This document shows, piece by piece, positions 20,101 through 33,413 of a DNA stretch of 40,167 nt (the first letter of the stretch is position 1; every line of letters begins with the position of its first letter). The notes beneath the pieces were generated by a model, which worked only from the letters and a program-made list of their open reading frames with translations, was not told where the DNA came from and did no database searches. The stretch comes from a virus, in the IMG/VR virus record IMGVR_UViG_3300013093_000100, positions 1 through 40,167 of that record; one strand, given 5' to 3'. A program made the translations under genes and the position numbers.

Positions 20101-23100
20101 TTATTATATAAGAACGCTTTTTTAACTTTTGTAATGTCAGGAATTGCAATTTGTTGATTTTTAATTGTCCACGAATAAGTTCCGTTTGATTTTGTATAAT
20201 TCCAAATTTGTCCAACTTGTGTCGAAGACACGGTATAAAATGGCGCTCCTACAAAAATTTGGTTCGAACCTACTGCAAACCCATTACCATACCCGTCAAA
20301 TTCTTGATTAGTAGTCGGTAGTGTTTCACCGAATACCCAGTTATTAGCATAGCGATCATACACATCAACACGCCCTGTAACTGGATTGTTTGTTATAAAT
20401 CGAGTAGATTCTTTATCAAAAGTAGTCTTATTATCATCGAGTGTAGTATCAGTTGTTGTTGTACCGTTTTTACTATAAATGACTAGCGTACTCGAATTGT
20501 TCATAAAGGAAAGTTTGTTGCCAAATAGACCCCATTGTTCTGGTTTGTGGTCAACAATATGCTGATATACAGAGTATTGCGAATCTGCATAAGAATAAAC
20601 TGTAACTGCGCCCTGTCGTGGAACTATAGGATTAGTATTACTATACATATCGTCGGATATAGCAATATACATACCATCATCGGAAACTGCAATGCTTTGG
20701 CCAAAACTTGTATCAGTACCTGTTAAACTTGAAGAAACGACTGACTGAGCTATGCTTACATAATAAGTGCCAGATCCGCCAGAACCAGTACCAAGTCTAA
20801 CAATGTTTGTATTAGTAGCAACAGTTCCGCCGGTAATTAGCATACCGTTTTGTAGAGTTCCTGACGGAGTTCCAGTAACTGTTAAGATGGCAAACGCGGC
20901 AGTTAGTGCTTCAGATCCTACTGAGTTTGTTCCGCTAACTGTCCATGTACTACTTGCGCTTGTTCCTGTGCCAGTAAGATTTTCTGTAATATATGTTCCA
21001 GCATTAACACTAGTTCCACTAATTACTTGGCCAATAGCTAGTCCTGTGCCAGAAGGTGCAGATGTAACAGTTAGTGTTGATCCGCTGATACTACCCGTAA
21101 AAGTAACAGTAGTGCCGTTAGCAATGCTACCTGTAAAAGTAACAGTACCTGTGATAGTTTGTGTAGGAGAACTTAAATTAAATCCAGTTCCTGTATTTTT
21201 ATAAATTAATACTTGTCCATTTGTCGTGCCTGCACTGGCACTAATAACTAATGTAGAATTATCAGAACTTACATCTATATTATTTCCGTAATTACTTCCA
21301 GATATTCCGGCATTGCTAGTACCATATCCCCATCCATTAGACACAAAACTTATAAGACCACTAGGTGTACTATCCGGTGCTATATCAATTATTATTGTAG
21401 TTAAATTTAATACAGCATTAACAACTTGATTCGATGCAAATCCTGTTCCAACAACTGTCATTCCTGGATGTATATTTTCTGTAGAAGTCACCACTAATGT
21501 AGTACCAGAACTGCCAACAGGATTATATGCAGTAGTAGCATGCGTTATATAAGAATAATTTAAGGTGTAAACTGTATTAGTACCCGATGCACCGATAAAC
21601 AACGAATTATTTCCAAATGTTAAAGTAGATCCGAAATATTCATTATTTTGTGGCTGTGGACTTAATATAGAATCAACTAATTCAAAATTACCAACAGCAT
21701 CACGTTGATATAAAGTAATGACACCTTGATTAGTATAACTAGAATTAAATCCGTTAGGATCTACTGGAATATACAATGTTTTTTCCCAAGCAACGGACCC
21801 TAGAGAAGAAATGCTGGTAATACTAAAATTGCCGTCTGTCGAAACAGTTAATACTTTAATAATAATATCATTGCTAGAATCGGGGTTGACACCTGTTCCA
21901 CCTACATTATATCCAGATATCTTTAATACATCACCAGAAAAATAACCGCTACCTGCATTATTAATTGTTACATTGTAGCCAGTCAATGTTGTAGTTACAT
22001 TAAATGTTGCGTTCGATCCCAACGATAATTCTGGAGCAACATCGATGTAATTAATGTTTGGAACATATACAGTTGTTCCAGATGAATTTGTATAAGTTGG
22101 GTATGGCTGACTAGAACTTATTGATGTTATAGTTCCAACACCGTGAGCGTCTACTCCAGTAACTGTAACTTGTATATAATTTTCATCACTACCGCCTATC
22201 GATGTTCCAGGTATAATTAATACATTACCAGTTTTGTACCCAACACCTCCTTGAGCAATAATTACGTTGTAAGATCCGGCACTGATTACATTAATAGTAA
22301 ACACTGCACCAGAAGCTAAAGATTCTGTTGTTGCACTAGCAACATTTGTATAAGTCGGTGCTAATGAATAATTTTGATTAATGCCTATAATTGTGCCAGT
22401 AATCGATGGGACAGTTAATGAAGAATCGTAATTTGTATATTGAACATAAGAAGTTGTACAATTGGTTACTAAAAATATACCATTATATCCAGTATTTGAA
22501 ACAGTATTTCCTGAACCGGGAGTTTCAAATCCACTGATTGTAATTGCGGATCCCACTGCAAATGGTGCAGATGATAATGTATTAAAATATATTGTTACGG
22601 TATTAGTTGGATCGGGTGGTATTACCGATGTTGCTAGTAATGAAATATATCCTGTAGGAATTTGATAATAAGTTGCAGGTGATAATCCATCTGTAACAAC
22701 GTCTAACGCATGATAAGTTGTAGATGGATTATAAGTTCCTTTGTATTTAGAAACTACATTACTCGCAGACGGAGATCCTACTGCAAACCATTTATTATCG
22801 TCAGATATAGCTAATACTGTAGATAATACATTTCTTTGATTAGCATTTATAGATAACACACTTATAGAAAATCCGGATCCAGTTCCGCCAACATCAGAAC
22901 TGTTAACACTTAATGTATTACCTGTATGATATCCTACACCGCCAGACACTATCTGTGCAGATGTAACGTGACCGTTTACAACACTAATATTTGCAACTGC
23001 CCCTGAGCCAGATCCGCCAGTGAGAGGAACTTGATAATAATTTTTAGATCCAGATAATGGTGTGTAACCACTACCTGTTGAAACTGGAGATAATGTTAAA

Positions 23101-26100
23101 TCTATAATAGAACCGGACGTTGGATACGTTTGTGTAACATTAGATGTTATGGTTTCTGAAATATTAGGTGCTTGTATAATTTGTTTTTCAGTCCAAGGTG
23201 TCAACGCAAACGGTTTATAATACATTGACAATTGACCATCTGCTGTTGAAAATGCTGCCACTGTGCCATCTTTACTAACAGATATTGCTCTGCCACGATT
23301 TAATTGAGTAATTGTATTATTAAAATTAATATTAGATGCTGTATATGCAGGATTATATTTCCAAGTAGCCCATTTTCCATCTCCAGCATCATCAGTCCAT
23401 GCTAACTCGCCTGGGTTCAATTGTGTCAATGCTAAACTATCTAAGGCATCAATAGATCCTATACGCTGAGGCATAAAATTGTATACTGTAATAGTTGTAA
23501 GATCGGCAGCAACTAATGTTGGAAATCCCGTGATAGTTGCAGATAGTACAAACGAATTTAATGTTACACTAGAAACTTGATAAAAACCATTTATAACATT
23601 TTTTGTATTCGTTGTGGGTAAATTCATATTAACACCTACCCATGCTCCTGTTTGTAAAGGAACTAAAGAAGAAGATGTTATTGTAAGATTTCCAGGAGTA
23701 TAACTGAGTCCTGTAACTGTAATACCAGTGTCTGTATATCTATACACATTCCAAGAATATGGAAAAGCATCAAATACTGTCCAAACATATACACCATTAT
23801 TAAAAGACGTAATGGCAGGATATAATCGATTTCCACTACTATCTACATCATTAATATTTGACAATTGTTTTAGACTAATAAACACATCACCTGAATTAAC
23901 ATATCCTGCTGTACGTAATAATGGATTATAATATTCGAGTACAGGAAATGGAGTAGACTCGTATACAGGTGGTTTTGAATAAACATCAGAAGGAGTTTGT
24001 TGTATTACAAATGAATTTATATCGGCTTTGTGTTCTTGTGTAAGCAAATAACCTTGAGGATTAGTTTTAATTAAATTATTATCTATTACAAATTCTATTT
24101 GATCGTATGCTTTGTTAGCACCATACTGTCCAACACGAACAGCCCATTCTTCATAGAATGTTAAACTTTCTTCTGAATCAGATGTTAACACATTAAACAA
24201 ACTATTAAGAACATTTTGCGTTCCTTTATCACGAATCATTCCTTGATAAAATTTGAATTCACTTACTGGATCTTGTATAATATTATCTAAATATTGACGT
24301 TTTTGATATCCAATTAAATGTTGTGCAACTGCTTGTTGTTCGCTATCAAAACTATCGATATCAGTACTATAGAAATCTGTAAACTGAGTGGCAATATTTG
24401 TCCAGTTTGGTAAAATTTGTGATGTTGGTTTGTTCGATAGTTGAGTCCAATCAGAAGAAGTGAATACCGACGATCCTGGTAGGAATTCATTCGCACTATA
24501 ATAATATCCTTGAAAGGCTACAATATCTCCCATATTGTAATCTTGCCAAGCCTGCCAATTATTAATTTCAGCAGCATCGAAAATAAATCCAGGAATGTCT
24601 AATCCACCATACCAATTAGTAGTCACGTAACCTGAGACTTTGATTCGTTGTTGTCTATATCCGCTCGGTGGGTTATATATAACATCATTAAACATTGTTG
24701 TATTATTCATAATAATAACATGTTCATGCTGTATAAAATGGAATGTAGCTGAATAAATGCTTGAATTATCTGTAGTTGTGTAACTTACAGTATTACCGGA
24801 CCTATAAGAATCTAAATGTACAGGATCAACTGGCGTGCCATCTACTTTGAAAATTTCATATTGATAGAAACTATTTGTAACACTATCAACAACCGACAAC
24901 GGTGAGTAAAATTTCAATAACTTTGCTGCCGGACTTAAACTAATTACACTGCTACCGACATTACTTAACCCTGGTAACAATGTATATTTTGTTAAATCAA
25001 ACACATCTGCAGGAGGAAGATTGTAATTTGAACTATAATAACTTCCATTATAGCGTACTACTGCACCGTATAAAACAGGTTGATCTGGCGACCAATCAGT
25101 CCATTTATCTTGTCCTACACTCCAATTTTGTGTAGTCCAGAACAAAAATTCTCTGCCACTTTGATCCCAGTTAGATACAGACTGTAAATTTTCATTAAAT
25201 TCATCAAATCCAAATCCTTGATCTTTTAGCCATTCTCCATAACCAATTATAAAATCGAATGTAGATTGAATAGAGTTAAATTCTGTTCCGTAAGGAACAA
25301 CTACAGGATTTGAACGATCCCATGCTGTTCTTAATATTGCGTTTTGCCCGCCTGTAACAGGCAATTGCGGAATAGACTTAAAATAATTTGTTGCAAAGTC
25401 TTTTGTCGATGTATGCGCAGTTATTGTTGCATAAAATGAGCCTTGGTACTGAACTATAGATCCGATATTGTATATTTGATTACTAGCCCACACAGAATAT
25501 GCTTCTGAAATACCGCCAACATTAATAGTTGAACCAGATTGTGTTGCAGGATAAAATACAAAATATGGCTGTGTTTGACTATATCCAGATACTTGGAATC
25601 CGTCATTTAATTTTGTAATTATAATTCCGCTATACGTTATTTTTTTAACAGGACTAGAACTATTTAAGAATACAGTATAATCCTCTGCAGGTACAAATAC
25701 ATTTCCTGTACTTGCAGGTGTCTTGCTTTCTAATAATAAACTAAATTGATTTTGATTAGTAAACGCTCCTAATCGATAACTTAACTGAACATTCATTAAC
25801 TGAAGATCAGTTTGATAAGAAGTATAAGATTTTTGGTTGTTACTAAAAATTTGATTAAAAATTAAATCTACAATATAGTTAACAATACCAGCAGTTTGTA
25901 TTCTTGTAGAACTTGAATACGAACTTGGTATGACAAGATCTTGTGGTTTAACACGCAAATTAGTATCTGAGTAAACTAACTGTCCTGCAAGATTTCGTAC
26001 AATTCGAGATCTGTCAAACAAGACACCAATTGTATTTGCAGGTTTTAATAATAGTGTAGCTATCAAAACACTAAATGGATAATAACTACTACGTCTCCAC

Positions 26101-29100
26101 GATGCTTCTACAGGGCCAACATCTCCAAATATAAAATTAAAATCTATGCTAGGTGTAATTGTACCTGTTGATAATCCCGATTGTAATGGGCTGACTAGAT
26201 TACCAGATTCATCTACTGGAATGTGATTAGCAAGATATGGTCTTACATATCCTGTTTTAACAACTAACGGCACACCTGGTTCACGAACAATACCTTTGGT
26301 CAAATCATTCCATAACACCAAGTTATCACTGGTATAAGGAGCTGGGCCGTAAACACTCTGCCACCAATTTGGCTCAATACTAAACCCTAACATTTCCCAA
26401 GGACAAAGATTGGGTCGATCTGTATCTAACAACCAACGGTATACACCTCTCCAATAACCAGGTATTGCAGTACCATTAGGTCCTGAATTTTCCGAATAGT
26501 TATATGTAAATGTATTATTAATATCATAGTTAAGTTGCTCAGTAAAATCAACTCCAACTAAAGCTGCCCATCTATAAAAATTAGTCGACAATACAGAATT
26601 AAATTCTGTTAATGTATAGTCAGTTGTTCTAGAATAACTAGGAATTATATCATTAATATCAAAAATAGAAGGATTGTATTGGACTTTAATATTATTAAAA
26701 ATTCTTGTTTCTAATTCTAAAATTAATGCATCTCTATAATCATTATAAGCTAAAACTTGGCTACCATCATGTCCTTGAATCATTAATTGTGGCGAACTTA
26801 ATGTTGTATCTGTATAAATTTGCGGAACATAAGCAGGCCAAATACCTAATTTCGTAGGTGTTTCTGGGACGAAACATCCATCAGTACTATCATATTCTTT
26901 TGTTGTAATTATATCGCCAACTGTCAAAATAACATTTGATGTTATCACTACAAAACCTTGATTACTAAAAGTATAATCTCTTCCATATACTAACTGTGTT
27001 CGAACTCCACTCGAAGTATGATATACGTTTACTGCTTTATTAGATAGTTTATCTAATGTAAACACAGCAGACAACGGATAAGTCTTAATTCTACCATCGA
27101 CTACTGTAAGATCAGTTGTGACATTTGCACCGTAAGGCACCATGTCACTAAAATAATAAGGCGCTACATTTGGTTTGTTGGTATTAATTTTTTGTAAAAC
27201 TAAATTAACCATCGTAACTGGATCAGAATCTATTCCTAAATTACTTGCTACAGTTATGAATTCTTTCTTAAAATTATTATAATCATCTTGTGCCTGTTGA
27301 ACAGCTTTAACAACATTGTTTGTTTCTGATGTTATATGATAAGAAGATAAACTTACTGGTCCACTATGTTGTACAAACTTAGTACCATATTGAGTTATAT
27401 TACCTAAGTCTCTTAAGTTGCTTGTACCTGGAAATGATCCAATATATGTTGCACCGTTAATATCGTTAACAGATGGAGTATTATAAATGTTATCGATTAT
27501 ACTATTAACATGATCGATTACTTCGCCTAACGTAAAATTACCCATTGTATCATTTAATGGATTATTTTGTAAGTTTAGTGGTATCTCATAAAACCCTACG
27601 TTGTTCAAAACTGAACCTACTGGAGGATATATTTTAATTGTAACAATATCTGTTAATGCAACAGGTGTCTTAAACACCACTGTATAATATGCAATATTTT
27701 TCACTAATGACCAGTTATCAATTGCAACTCTAGAAGAGTTAATGTATACTCTAACATTGCTCTGATCTAAATTAAATGACGATGGCGATTCTGCAAAAAC
27801 ATCAATATTAAAATTGTTTGTTTTATTTGAGTTCTTAAAAATTCTAACAACACCTTGTGTATGTTCACTTGTACAAGTTTGCCATCCATTTACATAAACG
27901 GTATTTCCTAAATAATCTTGCGATCTTAAAAATCCAGTAGAAGCATTAACTGTTATTATGTTTGTTGATTCTTTGTATTGAAAAGTATCCGTAGCAAAAT
28001 TAAAATTAAAAACTATATCTCCAATATTTGTAACATTTTGATACGATAACGGAAATCCTAAAGCAATATCTGCATTACCCGAACCAATTTTATATGAAAA
28101 TAGTTGCGTTCCTTTGAATGTAGTACCATTAAAGGTTGTTGAATCGCTAAAACTAATACCATTTGAATCTACAAGATCAAATAATGGAGGTTGGTTAGTG
28201 GTTGTTTTTTGTTGTGCAAGAACCCATGTAGATCCATTAAACCAATACATCATACTTTGATTTGTTACGCCTTGCGTAATTAGTACAGTTTGACCTATTG
28301 TAGGAACTAGTGTTTCAACTAGATGTATTTGCAAATTACCAGTATCATCAACATCTATAAATTCAACAGTATATACATTGTTTGCAATTAATGAATTAGT
28401 ATCTGCTGTAAAAATTACTCGTTGGCCTTGAGATATTTGTATACCATCTATGTGGCTTTTTAATATTCCAGTTTTGGTATTAAAAACTTGAATTCCTTCA
28501 AAAGTTGAAAATGCATCTGTTGTAAATGTATCAATCAAATCAACATCTAAAATTGCATTTGTTCCGAAATTAAATAATTTCAAGTCTGGTTCAAATTCGA
28601 TAATAGGGCGAGTAGCTCTTGCTGTTTGATCTAAATTAGGTATATCACCGTTATAACTTGCACTAACATTAATAACATCTTGATGGAACCATCTATTATA
28701 TCTTGACCAAGGATTATGATCTCTACTTGCACGATTAATTACCAAGTAATCCTTAGTGCTAGCATATGCAATAGCTTCGCTATATGGTGTACTATCAAAT
28801 GCAGATAACCCGTATTCATCTAACTGATCTTCTGTATAAGGGTTTATTACTTCTAATATAGTAGTAGGAATTAATTTAATTGCAGATCCAACACCTTCGA
28901 CATAGTATTCACTTGTTGCATATTCAACTGGTGTTACGTTTCCTGCAAATGCAATTTTCATACCGTTACTTAATGATGTACCATCAGGAAGGGTATATGT
29001 CTGCTTGCCCAGCACATCGGTTGTTACATCAATAAATGTATCTTCTTTAATATCAAATATTTCAATTGAGCCGCCTAAATTAATATCACTATCGCTTTGA

Positions 29101-29858
29101 TAATATAATAAACTAGGAGCATTTAATGGTATAGTAAATGTGATACTTCCAGAAGTTACAGAATAACTAGTAATAGATGAATCACGATAAATTGTAGTAG
29201 GGCTTAAACTTCTAGAAGTTCTAAAATTAAAAGGATTACCAGGGGTAACAATATTAAAAGTATAAGTCTGACCTCTAAATAATTTTAAGGTTGGATTTGG
29301 TGTGGCCCCGTCTGGAGTAAAAATATATTGATTGTTTGTACCTTCATTTTGTAAACTTACATTATAAGTACTTGTTATTGCGTTTTGTTGGCCGACTATT
29401 GTAATAGTTTGCGGGCCGTATGGTAGCCAATAATAGTGTTGAAAATTTACAAATTTATCCCAATCGATATGAGGGTCCCATGAATAAAATTCTTGTTTAT
29501 TTAATCTAGCGTGATTAGTAGTATTACCACCAAACACCTTAATTTGATTTACATAGTCTTGATAATCTTTGAAGAAAGTTACATTATTCAAAGAATCTTG
29601 AATTACAACTCCTGGTTCTAATTGATAATGCTGACGTGCAGGAGTTGCTGCTGTAACGTATACATCTGTATTTTTTGCTGCCTTTGCATTAGTTTCTCCA
29701 ATATATCCAGTTACTTTAGTTAGTGTACCAGGCTGAAATAACTGATCGATAGTAGACTGTAAAAACTTTTTATTAGCCGTTGTTTGATAAAATTTAGGTA
29801 ATAAATTTGCACTAAGACCTGCATTACCTGCCGGATTATTGTTAACTGTGTTTGCCAT
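14130..29858 (-). CDS. Giant modular baseplate-region structural protein, 5242 aa
   Basis: Predicted giant virion protein directly after gp6, where T4 has the gp7 and gp8 wedge genes; I see no similarity to either. The N-terminus ([40 protein letters not shown]) and later blocks (IQGHDGS near residue 1025, [24 protein letters not shown] near 5040) resemble large structural proteins of T4-like cyanophages as I recall them. Modules in order: conserved N-terminal part to about 1400; four W-x-Y-x-x-G-x-x-V-x-(Y/F)-x-G-x-x-Y boxes resembling carbohydrate-binding modules between about 1455 and 2400; a propeller-like region 2186-3230 with inserted GSGY-type repeats; a conserved part to about 3900; GSGY repeats 3904-3970; several T7-fibre-like beta units about 4010-4960; a fifth carbohydrate-module-like box near 5092-5120. 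The frame is uninterrupted. The ATG is 5 bases after the gp6 stop, with GTGGAG inside the end of gp6. Probably co-transcribed with gp6. Confidence 0.85.
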   Translation of the reverse strand: MANTVNNNPAGNAGLSANLLPKFYQTTANKKFLQSTIDQLFQPGTLTKVTGYIGETNAKAAKNTDVYVTAATPARQHYQLEPGVVIQDSLNNVTFFKDYQDYVNQIKVFGGNTTNHARLNKQEFYSWDPHIDWDKFVNFQHYYWLPYGPQTITIVGQQNAITSTYNVSLQNEGTNNQYIFTPDGATPNPTLKLFRGQTYTFNIVTPGNPFNFRTSRSLSPTTIYRDSSITSYSVTSGSITFTIPLNAPSLLYYQSDSDINLGGSIEIFDIKEDTFIDVTTDVLGKQTYTLPDGTSLSNGMKIAFAGNVTPVEYATSEYYVEGVGSAIKLIPTTILEVINPYTEDQLDEYGLSAFDSTPYSEAIAYASTKDYLVINRASRDHNPWSRYNRWFHQDVINVSASYNGDIPNLDQTARATRPIIEFEPDLKLFNFGTNAILDVDLIDTFTTDAFSTFEGIQVFNTKTGILKSHIDGIQISQGQRVIFTADTNSLIANNVYTVEFIDVDDTGNLQIHLVETLVPTIGQTVLITQGVTNQSMMYWFNGSTWVLAQQKTTTNQPPLFDLVDSNGISFSDSTTFNGTTFKGTQLFSYKIGSGNADIALGFPLSYQNVTNIGDIVFNFNFATDTFQYKESTNIITVNASTGFLRSQDYLGNTVYVNGWQTCTSEHTQGVVRIFKNSNKTNNFNIDVFAESPSSFNLDQSNVRVYINSSRVAIDNWSLVKNIAYYTVVFKTPVALTDIVTIKIYPPVGSVLNNVGFYEIPLNLQNNPLNDTMGNFTLGEVIDHVNSIIDNIYNTPSVNDINGATYIGSFPGTSNLRDLGNITQYGTKFVQHSGPVSLSSYHITSETNNVVKAVQQAQDDYNNFKKEFITVASNLGIDSDPVTMVNLVLQKINTNKPNVAPYYFSDMVPYGANVTTDLTVVDGRIKTYPLSAVFTLDKLSNKAVNVYHTSSGVRTQLVYGRDYTFSNQGFVVITSNVILTVGDIITTKEYDSTDGCFVPETPTKLGIWPAYVPQIYTDTTLSSPQLMIQGHDGSQVLAYNDYRDALILELETRIFNNIKVQYNPSIFDINDIIPSYSRTTDYTLTEFNSVLSTNFYRWAALVGVDFTEQLNYDINNTFTYNYSENSGPNGTAIPGYWRGVYRWLLDTDRPNLCPWEMLGFSIEPNWWQSVYGPAPYTSDNLVLWNDLTKGIVREPGVPLVVKTGYVRPYLANHIPVDESGNLVSPLQSGLSTGTITPSIDFNFIFGDVGPVEASWRRSSYYPFSVLIATLLLKPANTIGVLFDRSRIVRNLAGQLVYSDTNLRVKPQDLVIPSSYSSSTRIQTAGIVNYIVDLIFNQIFSNNQKSYTSYQTDLQLMNVQLSYRLGAFTNQNQFSLLLESKTPASTGNVFVPAEDYTVFLNSSSPVKKITYSGIIITKLNDGFQVSGYSQTQPYFVFYPATQSGSTINVGGISEAYSVWASNQIYNIGSIVQYQGSFYATITAHTSTKDFATNYFKSIPQLPVTGGQNAILRTAWDRSNPVVVPYGTEFNSIQSTFDFIIGYGEWLKDQGFGFDEFNENLQSVSNWDQSGREFLFWTTQNWSVGQDKWTDWSPDQPVLYGAVVRYNGSYYSSNYNLPPADVFDLTKYTLLPGLSNVGSSVISLSPAAKLLKFYSPLSVVDSVTNSFYQYEIFKVDGTPVDPVHLDSYRSGNTVSYTTTDNSSIYSATFHFIQHEHVIIMNNTTMFNDVIYNPPSGYRQQRIKVSGYVTTNWYGGLDIPGFIFDAAEINNWQAWQDYNMGDIVAFQGYYYSANEFLPGSSVFTSSDWTQLSNKPTSQILPNWTNIATQFTDFYSTDIDSFDSEQQAVAQHLIGYQKRQYLDNIIQDPVSEFKFYQGMIRDKGTQNVLNSLFNVLTSDSEESLTFYEEWAVRVGQYGANKAYDQIEFVIDNNLIKTNPQGYLLTQEHKADINSFVIQQTPSDVYSKPPVYESTPFPVLEYYNPLLRTAGYVNSGDVFISLKQLSNINDVDSSGNRLYPAITSFNNGVYVWTVFDAFPYSWNVYRYTDTGITVTGLSYTPGNLTITSSSLVPLQTGAWVGVNMNLPTTNTKNVINGFYQVSSVTLNSFVLSATITGFPTLVAADLTTITVYNFMPQRIGSIDALDSLALTQLNPGELAWTDDAGDGKWATWKYNPAYTASNINFNNTITQLNRGRAISVSKDGTVAAFSTADGQLSMYYKPFALTPWTEKQIIQAPNISETITSNVTQTYPTSGSIIDLTLSPVSTGSGYTPLSGSKNYYQVPLTGGSGSGAVANISVVNGHVTSAQIVSGGVGYHTGNTLSVNSSDVGGTGSGFSISVLSINANQRNVLSTVLAISDDNKWFAVGSPSASNVVSKYKGTYNPSTTYHALDVVTDGLSPATYYQIPTGYISLLATSVIPPDPTNTVTIYFNTLSSAPFAVGSAITISGFETPGSGNTVSNTGYNGIFLVTNCTTSYVQYTNYDSSLTVPSITGTIIGINQNYSLAPTYTNVASATTESLASGAVFTINVISAGSYNVIIAQGGVGYKTGNVLIIPGTSIGGSDENYIQVTVTGVDAHGVGTITSISSSQPYPTYTNSSGTTVYVPNINYIDVAPELSLGSNATFNVTTTLTGYNVTINNAGSGYFSGDVLKISGYNVGGTGVNPDSSNDIIIKVLTVSTDGNFSITSISSLGSVAWEKTLYIPVDPNGFNSSYTNQGVITLYQRDAVGNFELVDSILSPQPQNNEYFGSTLTFGNNSLFIGASGTNTVYTLNYSYITHATTAYNPVGSSGTTLVVTSTENIHPGMTVVGTGFASNQVVNAVLNLTTIIIDIAPDSTPSGLISFVSNGWGYGTSNAGISGSNYGNNIDVSSDNSTLVISASAGTTNGQVLIYKNTGTGFNLSSPTQTITGTVTFTGSIANGTTVTFTGSISGSTLTVTSAPSGTGLAIGQVISGTSVNAGTYITENLTGTGTSASSTWTVSGTNSVGSEALTAAFAILTVTGTPSGTLQNGMLITGGTVATNTNIVRLGTGSGGSGTYYVSIAQSVVSSSLTGTDTSFGQSIAVSDDGMYIAISDDMYSNTNPIVPRQGAVTVYSYADSQYSVYQHIVDHKPEQWGLFGNKLSFMNNSSTLVIYSKNGTTTTDTTLDDNKTTFDKESTRFITNNPVTGRVDVYDRYANNWVFGETLPTTNQEFDGYGNGFAVGSNQIFVGAPFYTVSSTQVGQIWNYTKSNGTYSWTIKNQQIAIPDITKVKKAFLYNKTLGTLVTYLDVVDPLQGKIPGPADEEIKYKTYYDPAVYTTGNSSVNVDLGNSWGPSQVGTLWWNLSTAKFVNSYDSDVVYRTNTWNTLATGASIDIYEWVQTSYTPTQWDTLAGTASGIAAGISGKSLYSNAAYSTTSFINTTTNTTVYTYYFWVKNKVIIPDVPGRHMSANDVASLIANPHGQDYTYLALTGTNSFSLTNASNYLVDANVVLSIEYWTIDKTDQNIHTQWKIISNDPNTTLPPAIEQKWIDSLCGVDSNGRSVPDRSFPPKLWYGVENRPRQSMFVNRFEALKCVIETVNQFMIQYDIAYSNNISSLESYDTPPTFESGLWNIEVATDADLAFISTYGQTNYRVLVNSDSQANGNWSVYLYDTTTSSWNRTLTQTYDVRKYWSYVDWYATGYSQFTSADYLVNTFVDLNSITPSIGELVKVLSGNSGGWLLLEKYANSTSVDWTQTYKIVGIQNGTIQFSTSLYEMIGSNEGLDSDIFDGIGYDNSSSVELRIILNTIKNNIFVGNTTFVQAYLNLFFDSVRYAFSEQIYVDWIFKTSFVKARHNVGSLNQPVTYPVDNLSNFEDYVNEVKPYRTKVREYIDDYTSLDPASLPITDFDLQPIYENGKITFIQTTVSDGKIVAGDSAIQTYPWKFWLDNVGFSVTELILVSGGSGYVSEPTVVITSDSGSGATAQVFYYNGSVNRIVLMTPGSGYLSAPTVTIEGGLNSIGVPARAVAIIGDSVVRSNSVELAFDRITTSVYNTQLQKVQTFTGNGKQLQFNLTWAPDIRVNQSKVTVNGIPVLRELYTLSTVAKKISGYTQYTGNLNFVAGSAPTGTIVVTYLIDIARLNAIDRINYYYNPTSGMLGKDFAQLMTGIDYGGVVVNGLGFNIASGWGSAPFSTGSWDNFDSNFDDYNITVAAGTYTFPVNGIAFPSTWTPGTNVNIYYIESHTDSYDNSTGTYNDVLSFNYSIFAEPVTATIVTTVHTTSVTALYQSSGSYSTTLTVDNATGIQAGMAVTGNGFAGNQTVLSVNGNTLTLSAAPNSTPANGETLAFNFNYAGSYILKLTSTENIHLGDVVTCSTPDTIVYGTTVTKIIDSYRVEISSIVYAYMPLGTSVSFTRTLIQPIDVNISSGGVATLTSSLPEGTILNLTGYLNPVRLDALDYTEMSGSPTNPDAIIETPVVGSSPFTFTLPVGVNGFTVSDGDQFIIRKSTSDGSSIPSNIDYDTSLSGGTTANASGVYSTATGLAVDDINIDGDGFVTENTSPAPEEVVPGQVVDAVAIKVFDRPYVGSSAIKVDNFIGDGTKFVYILSQQPNSNRAIIVKENGVIKTYGTDYSIDYRLKSIIFNSVPAVGTQITIYSIGFNGANLLDLDYFVSDGTTTEFITTAEWQSTLTSLVYVDGVVSTPVLFKTDSTYATANVVGIRFSVAPSFNALINYIIVSGNQKTFSVTSTQTISTNGGTTYSLTYPLGVSLPYETSTIVRVDNTILSAPINSYFTIEDNQLVYSVDSERAEPFTIPISNIVVIANGVILTVQKDYTVDLSGISVTINELVYKKYVGDELIISITTENGYTYDATTNQITFSQAYDNTHVVEVISSYDHTYLDIERTEITVGSTITSAANSIKYFEYKQITSGLITLDRPVIDTNYVWVIKNNTLLTPTIEYKLNDDRITVQLAIPPVTGDKISILTFGNNILQSGIAYMQFKDMLNRVSYKRLNANKQTKLAQDLHWNDTTITVVDASQLDIPNLTNNNYIPGVVEIRGERIEYFTKVGNVLGQLRRGTLGTGIYNLNKAGTNVQGIGASETIPYKDTVTSQTITSLGGNSVTIDFVPTDVNALEIFVGGYDNSGIWLPNTPYVAGTNVIVGQYTYRCTEDHTSSTTFAEDSSYWHFFVGNIRLKKGVWHDGALDPYYYVFNVNNAPYSPAGDVKFSADFSIDKVNPVITLTNPLTLGTQVTVVTTTGQVWDSNVNILYDNSIIAEFIKAVPGIWYSGYKTTT
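16962..17126 (-). repeat. Giant protein repeat family, copy B
   Basis: About 55 residues, [20 protein letters not shown] then NGFAGNQTV and APNSTPANG, matching copy A at 21345-21506 ([20 protein letters not shown], then TGFASNQVV and APDSTPSG). The copies lie about 1460 residues apart, which indicates module duplication or exchange within the gene. Confidence 0.75.
20168..23297 (-). repeat. Propeller-like (FG-GAP/WD-like) repeat region within the giant protein
   Basis: Blade-like units can be read in order: [100 protein letters not shown] and [17 protein letters not shown]. Most are followed by a strand such as [20 protein letters not shown] or [11 protein letters not shown]. The alternation (start of blade, D-G/N turn, hydrophobic strand ending in G/S-A, then x-V-x-x-Y) is typical of seven-bladed propellers with FG-GAP-like repeats. 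Long inserts of GSGY and SGT-type repeats separate several blades. Boundaries are approximate. Confidence 0.6.
21345..21506 (-). repeat. Giant protein repeat family, copy A
   Basis: About 54 residues related to copy B at 16962-17126. Just downstream in the protein, at about 20720-21110, two further degenerate units of a related kind follow ([20 protein letters not shown] and [20 protein letters not shown], the latter ending [13 protein letters not shown]). This SGT/GTYxVS repeat is widespread in phage tail and other adhesive proteins. Confidence 0.7.
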
Positions 29859-29863
29859 TAATT

Positions 29864-32800
29864 TTATACTCCACTAGGTGCACTAGTAATAATTTGTGAT
29901 ATTATTGCAGGATTGTTTAACGCATTGCCTGTTACTGTTTTAAGATTAGATGATGTTAAACTAGATACGATAACTATATCACTAGCTTGCGCACAACTAA
30001 TAAACAACTGATTGCTAGGACATTGAATTTCAAATAAACTACCAAAATATTGTGATGATTGTTTTGGCACTATAACAAAATTACTAACATTAGGTGCCAT
30101 TTGATTTATAACATATGTTGCCAACTCTGAAAAGTAAAATGTATCTCCAAAGTCCCAATTTTCTAATGCAAAGAAACGATTTATAGCCGCTAATACGCCT
30201 GCTTGAATTTCTGCGTTTGATATTGCCACAGTCGGATTTACTACTACATTAAATGTTGCTTGTAGCAACGGATCAGCTGCTGTACCAAATAATAATGTAT
30301 AACCTACAGGATGATATATTATTTCATCACTAATTGATTTAATTAAATCCAACGAAGGACTTAATAAACTATTCAATTGACTACTGCTAGGAGGCAATGG
30401 TTCAGACACATTTGCCCCATTAATCCACTGTCTAAATTGTGTATCATAATCAACTGTTAGTACATATATATCCACTATATTACTTGCACCTGGGTCGATT
30501 CTACTATCATAATCGGCACTATGAATATACTGAAATTTCAAATTGTCTCGGCCAATATATACTTTGTAATCCAATGTAGGAGTTAATGTTCCAGTTACTA
30601 AACTTAACTGATTAACTACTCCGGTATCTGTAAAGTAAAAATATTGTCCATCTGTATATTGCGAGTAAGAACCTATTCCACTACTTGTTGTAATTATAAC
30701 TGTATTATTATCATTGCTAATGTACTGATAATCTTCTTCTCCGTGGGAGAGTAAATATTTTTGTTGTATGATATATGTCGGAGTAGAACTACTACCATAT
30801 ACAATATCTAAAAATAGTTGCGGATTATCAACTATTCCATTGTTATCTGAATCATTAAAACTTATAACAACTTTTGTAGGATCTGTATATCCGTCTAATC
30901 CTGTATATTCTGAAACAATTTCCCAAGCCATATCTGTAGTGAATGGATATGTACTGAACGGTTGTGGATTTACGTTTAAGACTTTAATTATATCTGTTAT
31001 TGTTTGATTATTAACAATATCATACATTTTTGATGTTGAATCGAAATAGAATGTAAGTTCTTTATCACTTTCAAATATGTAACGAGTATATCGAGTTGTA
31101 ATAGTATATGTTTGATTAGTAATTGTAAACAGCAATATCCAACTAGCATCTTTTTGACTGTTAGATGTATCGCCAGCATATTCTAAACTAAATGACGAGT
31201 TGGCAGCTAAATTAGTCTGAAATATAATCTGCCATGATTGTGTTACAATATCATATCTTAATCCAAATTGTTGATTAGAAAATATAAGATCTATCATTGT
31301 AGTTTGCGTAGTAGATCCAATAGTTTTAACAAAATTTGGAATTACTTGAGAAATAACACAACCGGTAGGTATAGATTTGTTTAGAGAAATTGCACCTATA
31401 CCAGATGATAATATTCCAGTGTAACCACCGACTCCTAATGTACCTTGACCATTGCCAAATACACTAACAACTTCGGCCCACAAATAAGTAACCCCATTAA
31501 TTGGAACACCAGATGCTGGTATAGATACTAATATATTATTCTTTTTTGTATTAAAGTAATAGCCTGTTGGCGCTATAAATTTTAGCAATGCTCCTTCTGT
31601 TACGTATGCTAAATTTGATTGCGTAGTTGTTGAAGAATATGTACCAACTGCAATTGCTGTATTTGATATGCTTCCAGATAAACCGGGAGAAGCAATATAA
31701 CCGGTTGATGTATTGCTATCACTTGTAACTTGCCCCCACAGATATGATGTAGATCCTGAAGTAGTTACAGAATTAATATAATACAAATAATAGAAATTTC
31801 TTAAATCAGGATTATTTAAGATATTATAAATGTCTGTTAATATCACATTCTCTATATCAAGCTGTGTAAGATATGTAAAATCAATTTGTGATGTAAAATT
31901 ATCAAGATAAATTATTCCATCATCTGCAAACAAATTTGTAGAACTATATTTTCCAGTAGGATCAATTAAATCAAAATATCGACTAATGCCACTACTAGTA
32001 CGATTTATACTTTTAACTTTAGCAACTTGTAAATTGGCACTAAGGGGACTAATATTATAATCTTCTCCTGTAATCATTCTATTCTGTGTATAGTATGTTT
32101 GCGGAGCATTTAATTGTATACTAGCATTAGACTCAGTTGGTGAAGAATTTGATACAGTTGTAGATAAACCTAAGTACACTGTTAATGTTTGGCTTTGTCC
32201 TGTAACTGATTTATAAGGAATTGTAACAGAAATATTACGCAAATCAGCAGGATTAATTGTATAATTTAATCCATTACTAGACCTATAGTACACTCTAAAT
32301 GTGCCTAAAGGTAATTGACCAAAGGTACCGTCACCGAACGCAATACTAATTTGATCATTAACACGAGTAATGACTTGATATATTGTGTTTACTTTTCCAT
32401 TTAGATTGTTATAAATTATGTTATTGCCAGTCAACGCAGGAACTTGTGTCCACAATGTTGTTTCTACTCCATGTTGATCTAACTGATATAACCAAACATC
32501 TGTGCTGTTAATATTTTGAACAGGAACATCTACTTGTTGGTTACTACTAGGTTGCGTAATAGTAAATGTTGCAGTATTCAATGCGCCTTGTGTAAAATTA
32601 AAAAAGAATCCAGTTGCTGAACTACCTGCACCGTATCCATCATCTTGATAAACACATGCTATACTATTTGCAATTTTAGGAGGTTCTTCGTATATAAATG
32701 GCTGACCGCTAAAACTGGTACTAGTTACTTCAAAATTCATTGTAGTACCGTTAACTGGTTTTGTAAAACTATAAACAGGTACATCGTTGTTAGTAGCATT

Positions 32801-33367
32801 AAATCTATACTGAGCTGTTGCTACTCCATAGATAGACTCAGCAGCTACTGGATTTCCATATTGACTTGTATTAGGTAATGCAGCATTAATAATTCTAATA
32901 AACTGATCATACCAATTAGAATTCGAACCGTCATTCCAAGTAATCACCTGTCCTGCAAGATTTCTGCCGTTACTATCAATAACATTTTCAGTTGTAGTAA
33001 TTGTACTAAATTTTAATAAACCAGTAGCTGCTACATTTCTACTAGCATTATATCCAATCATACGTGCTAAACGCAATACACTATCACGACGGCTAGCAAG
33101 TTCTAAGAAGTTTTCACGAGCGTTTAAGTCAACTCTAAAAGCAATACTTTGACCAACATACGCAATAAGATCGATTAGAGCAAGATATTCACTAGACTCT
33201 ATATAATCGTTAAAATCTTCAGGAAAATTAGTACGGATGTAATCAATCATTGTACGGCGTAAATTATCAAAGTCATAACTTTGAAAGTTAGCGTTCTTAA
33301 ATGATTGATATATTTTTTGCCAGTCTTCGGATACTAGCAGGTTATTTTGTCTATCCGTTGAGCTCAT
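29864..33367 (-). CDS. gp6: Baseplate wedge protein gp6, enlarged (1167 aa)
   Basis: gp6 forms the wedge dimer ring of the T4-type baseplate that holds the inner baseplate together and rearranges on sheath contraction. Residues 1-120 are strongly gp6-like: [69 protein letters not shown] and [10 protein letters not shown]. The C-terminal part has the baseplate-J-like end ([27 protein letters not shown]). It is much longer than the 660 residues of T4 gp6. Extra length sits largely in a beta-rich, Ser/Thr/Gly-rich region at about residues 560-850, with two YLW(G/A)-E/Q-V units. Start: ATG preceded by AGGAA, with an NATAAATA box 17 bases upstream. Next on the same strand is the giant protein. Confidence 0.93.
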   Translation of the reverse strand: MSSTDRQNNLLVSEDWQKIYQSFKNANFQSYDFDNLRRTMIDYIRTNFPEDFNDYIESSEYLALIDLIAYVGQSIAFRVDLNARENFLELASRRDSVLRLARMIGYNASRNVAATGLLKFSTITTTENVIDSNGRNLAGQVITWNDGSNSNWYDQFIRIINAALPNTSQYGNPVAAESIYGVATAQYRFNATNNDVPVYSFTKPVNGTTMNFEVTSTSFSGQPFIYEEPPKIANSIACVYQDDGYGAGSSATGFFFNFTQGALNTATFTITQPSSNQQVDVPVQNINSTDVWLYQLDQHGVETTLWTQVPALTGNNIIYNNLNGKVNTIYQVITRVNDQISIAFGDGTFGQLPLGTFRVYYRSSNGLNYTINPADLRNISVTIPYKSVTGQSQTLTVYLGLSTTVSNSSPTESNASIQLNAPQTYYTQNRMITGEDYNISPLSANLQVAKVKSINRTSSGISRYFDLIDPTGKYSSTNLFADDGIIYLDNFTSQIDFTYLTQLDIENVILTDIYNILNNPDLRNFYYLYYINSVTTSGSTSYLWGQVTSDSNTSTGYIASPGLSGSISNTAIAVGTYSSTTTQSNLAYVTEGALLKFIAPTGYYFNTKKNNILVSIPASGVPINGVTYLWAEVVSVFGNGQGTLGVGGYTGILSSGIGAISLNKSIPTGCVISQVIPNFVKTIGSTTQTTMIDLIFSNQQFGLRYDIVTQSWQIIFQTNLAANSSFSLEYAGDTSNSQKDASWILLFTITNQTYTITTRYTRYIFESDKELTFYFDSTSKMYDIVNNQTITDIIKVLNVNPQPFSTYPFTTDMAWEIVSEYTGLDGYTDPTKVVISFNDSDNNGIVDNPQLFLDIVYGSSSTPTYIIQQKYLLSHGEEDYQYISNDNNTVIITTSSGIGSYSQYTDGQYFYFTDTGVVNQLSLVTGTLTPTLDYKVYIGRDNLKFQYIHSADYDSRIDPGASNIVDIYVLTVDYDTQFRQWINGANVSEPLPPSSSQLNSLLSPSLDLIKSISDEIIYHPVGYTLLFGTAADPLLQATFNVVVNPTVAISNAEIQAGVLAAINRFFALENWDFGDTFYFSELATYVINQMAPNVSNFVIVPKQSSQYFGSLFEIQCPSNQLFISCAQASDIVIVSSLTSSNLKTVTGNALNNPAIISQIITSAPSGV

Positions 33368-33384
33368 AATTGTTCCTAATATAG

Positions 33385-33392
33385 TATTTATT
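33385..33392 (-). promoter_or_regulatory. T4-type late promoter box (AATAAATA)
   Basis: The minus strand reads AATAAATA, 17 bases upstream of the gp6 ATG in the 46-base gap after gp25. It would head a unit of gp6 plus the giant protein, a transcript of about 19 kb unless it terminates early. Confidence 0.68.
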
Positions 33393-33413
33393 GATTCAAA
33401 ATATGTGCGTAGT

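Noticed and set aside
20767-21204. Open frame of 145 codons on the plus strand inside the giant gene
   Set aside because: It lies antisense to the SGT-type repeat region, is rich in Val and Pro as expected from the reverse of Thr/Gly-rich codons, has no ribosome site and no recognisable motif.
14130-29858. Assembly chimera or fusion by lost stop codons in the giant gene
   Set aside because: The frame stays open with coding-like composition throughout, junctions with gp6 and the 202-aa gene are normal, and conserved blocks occur at start, middle and end in one frame.
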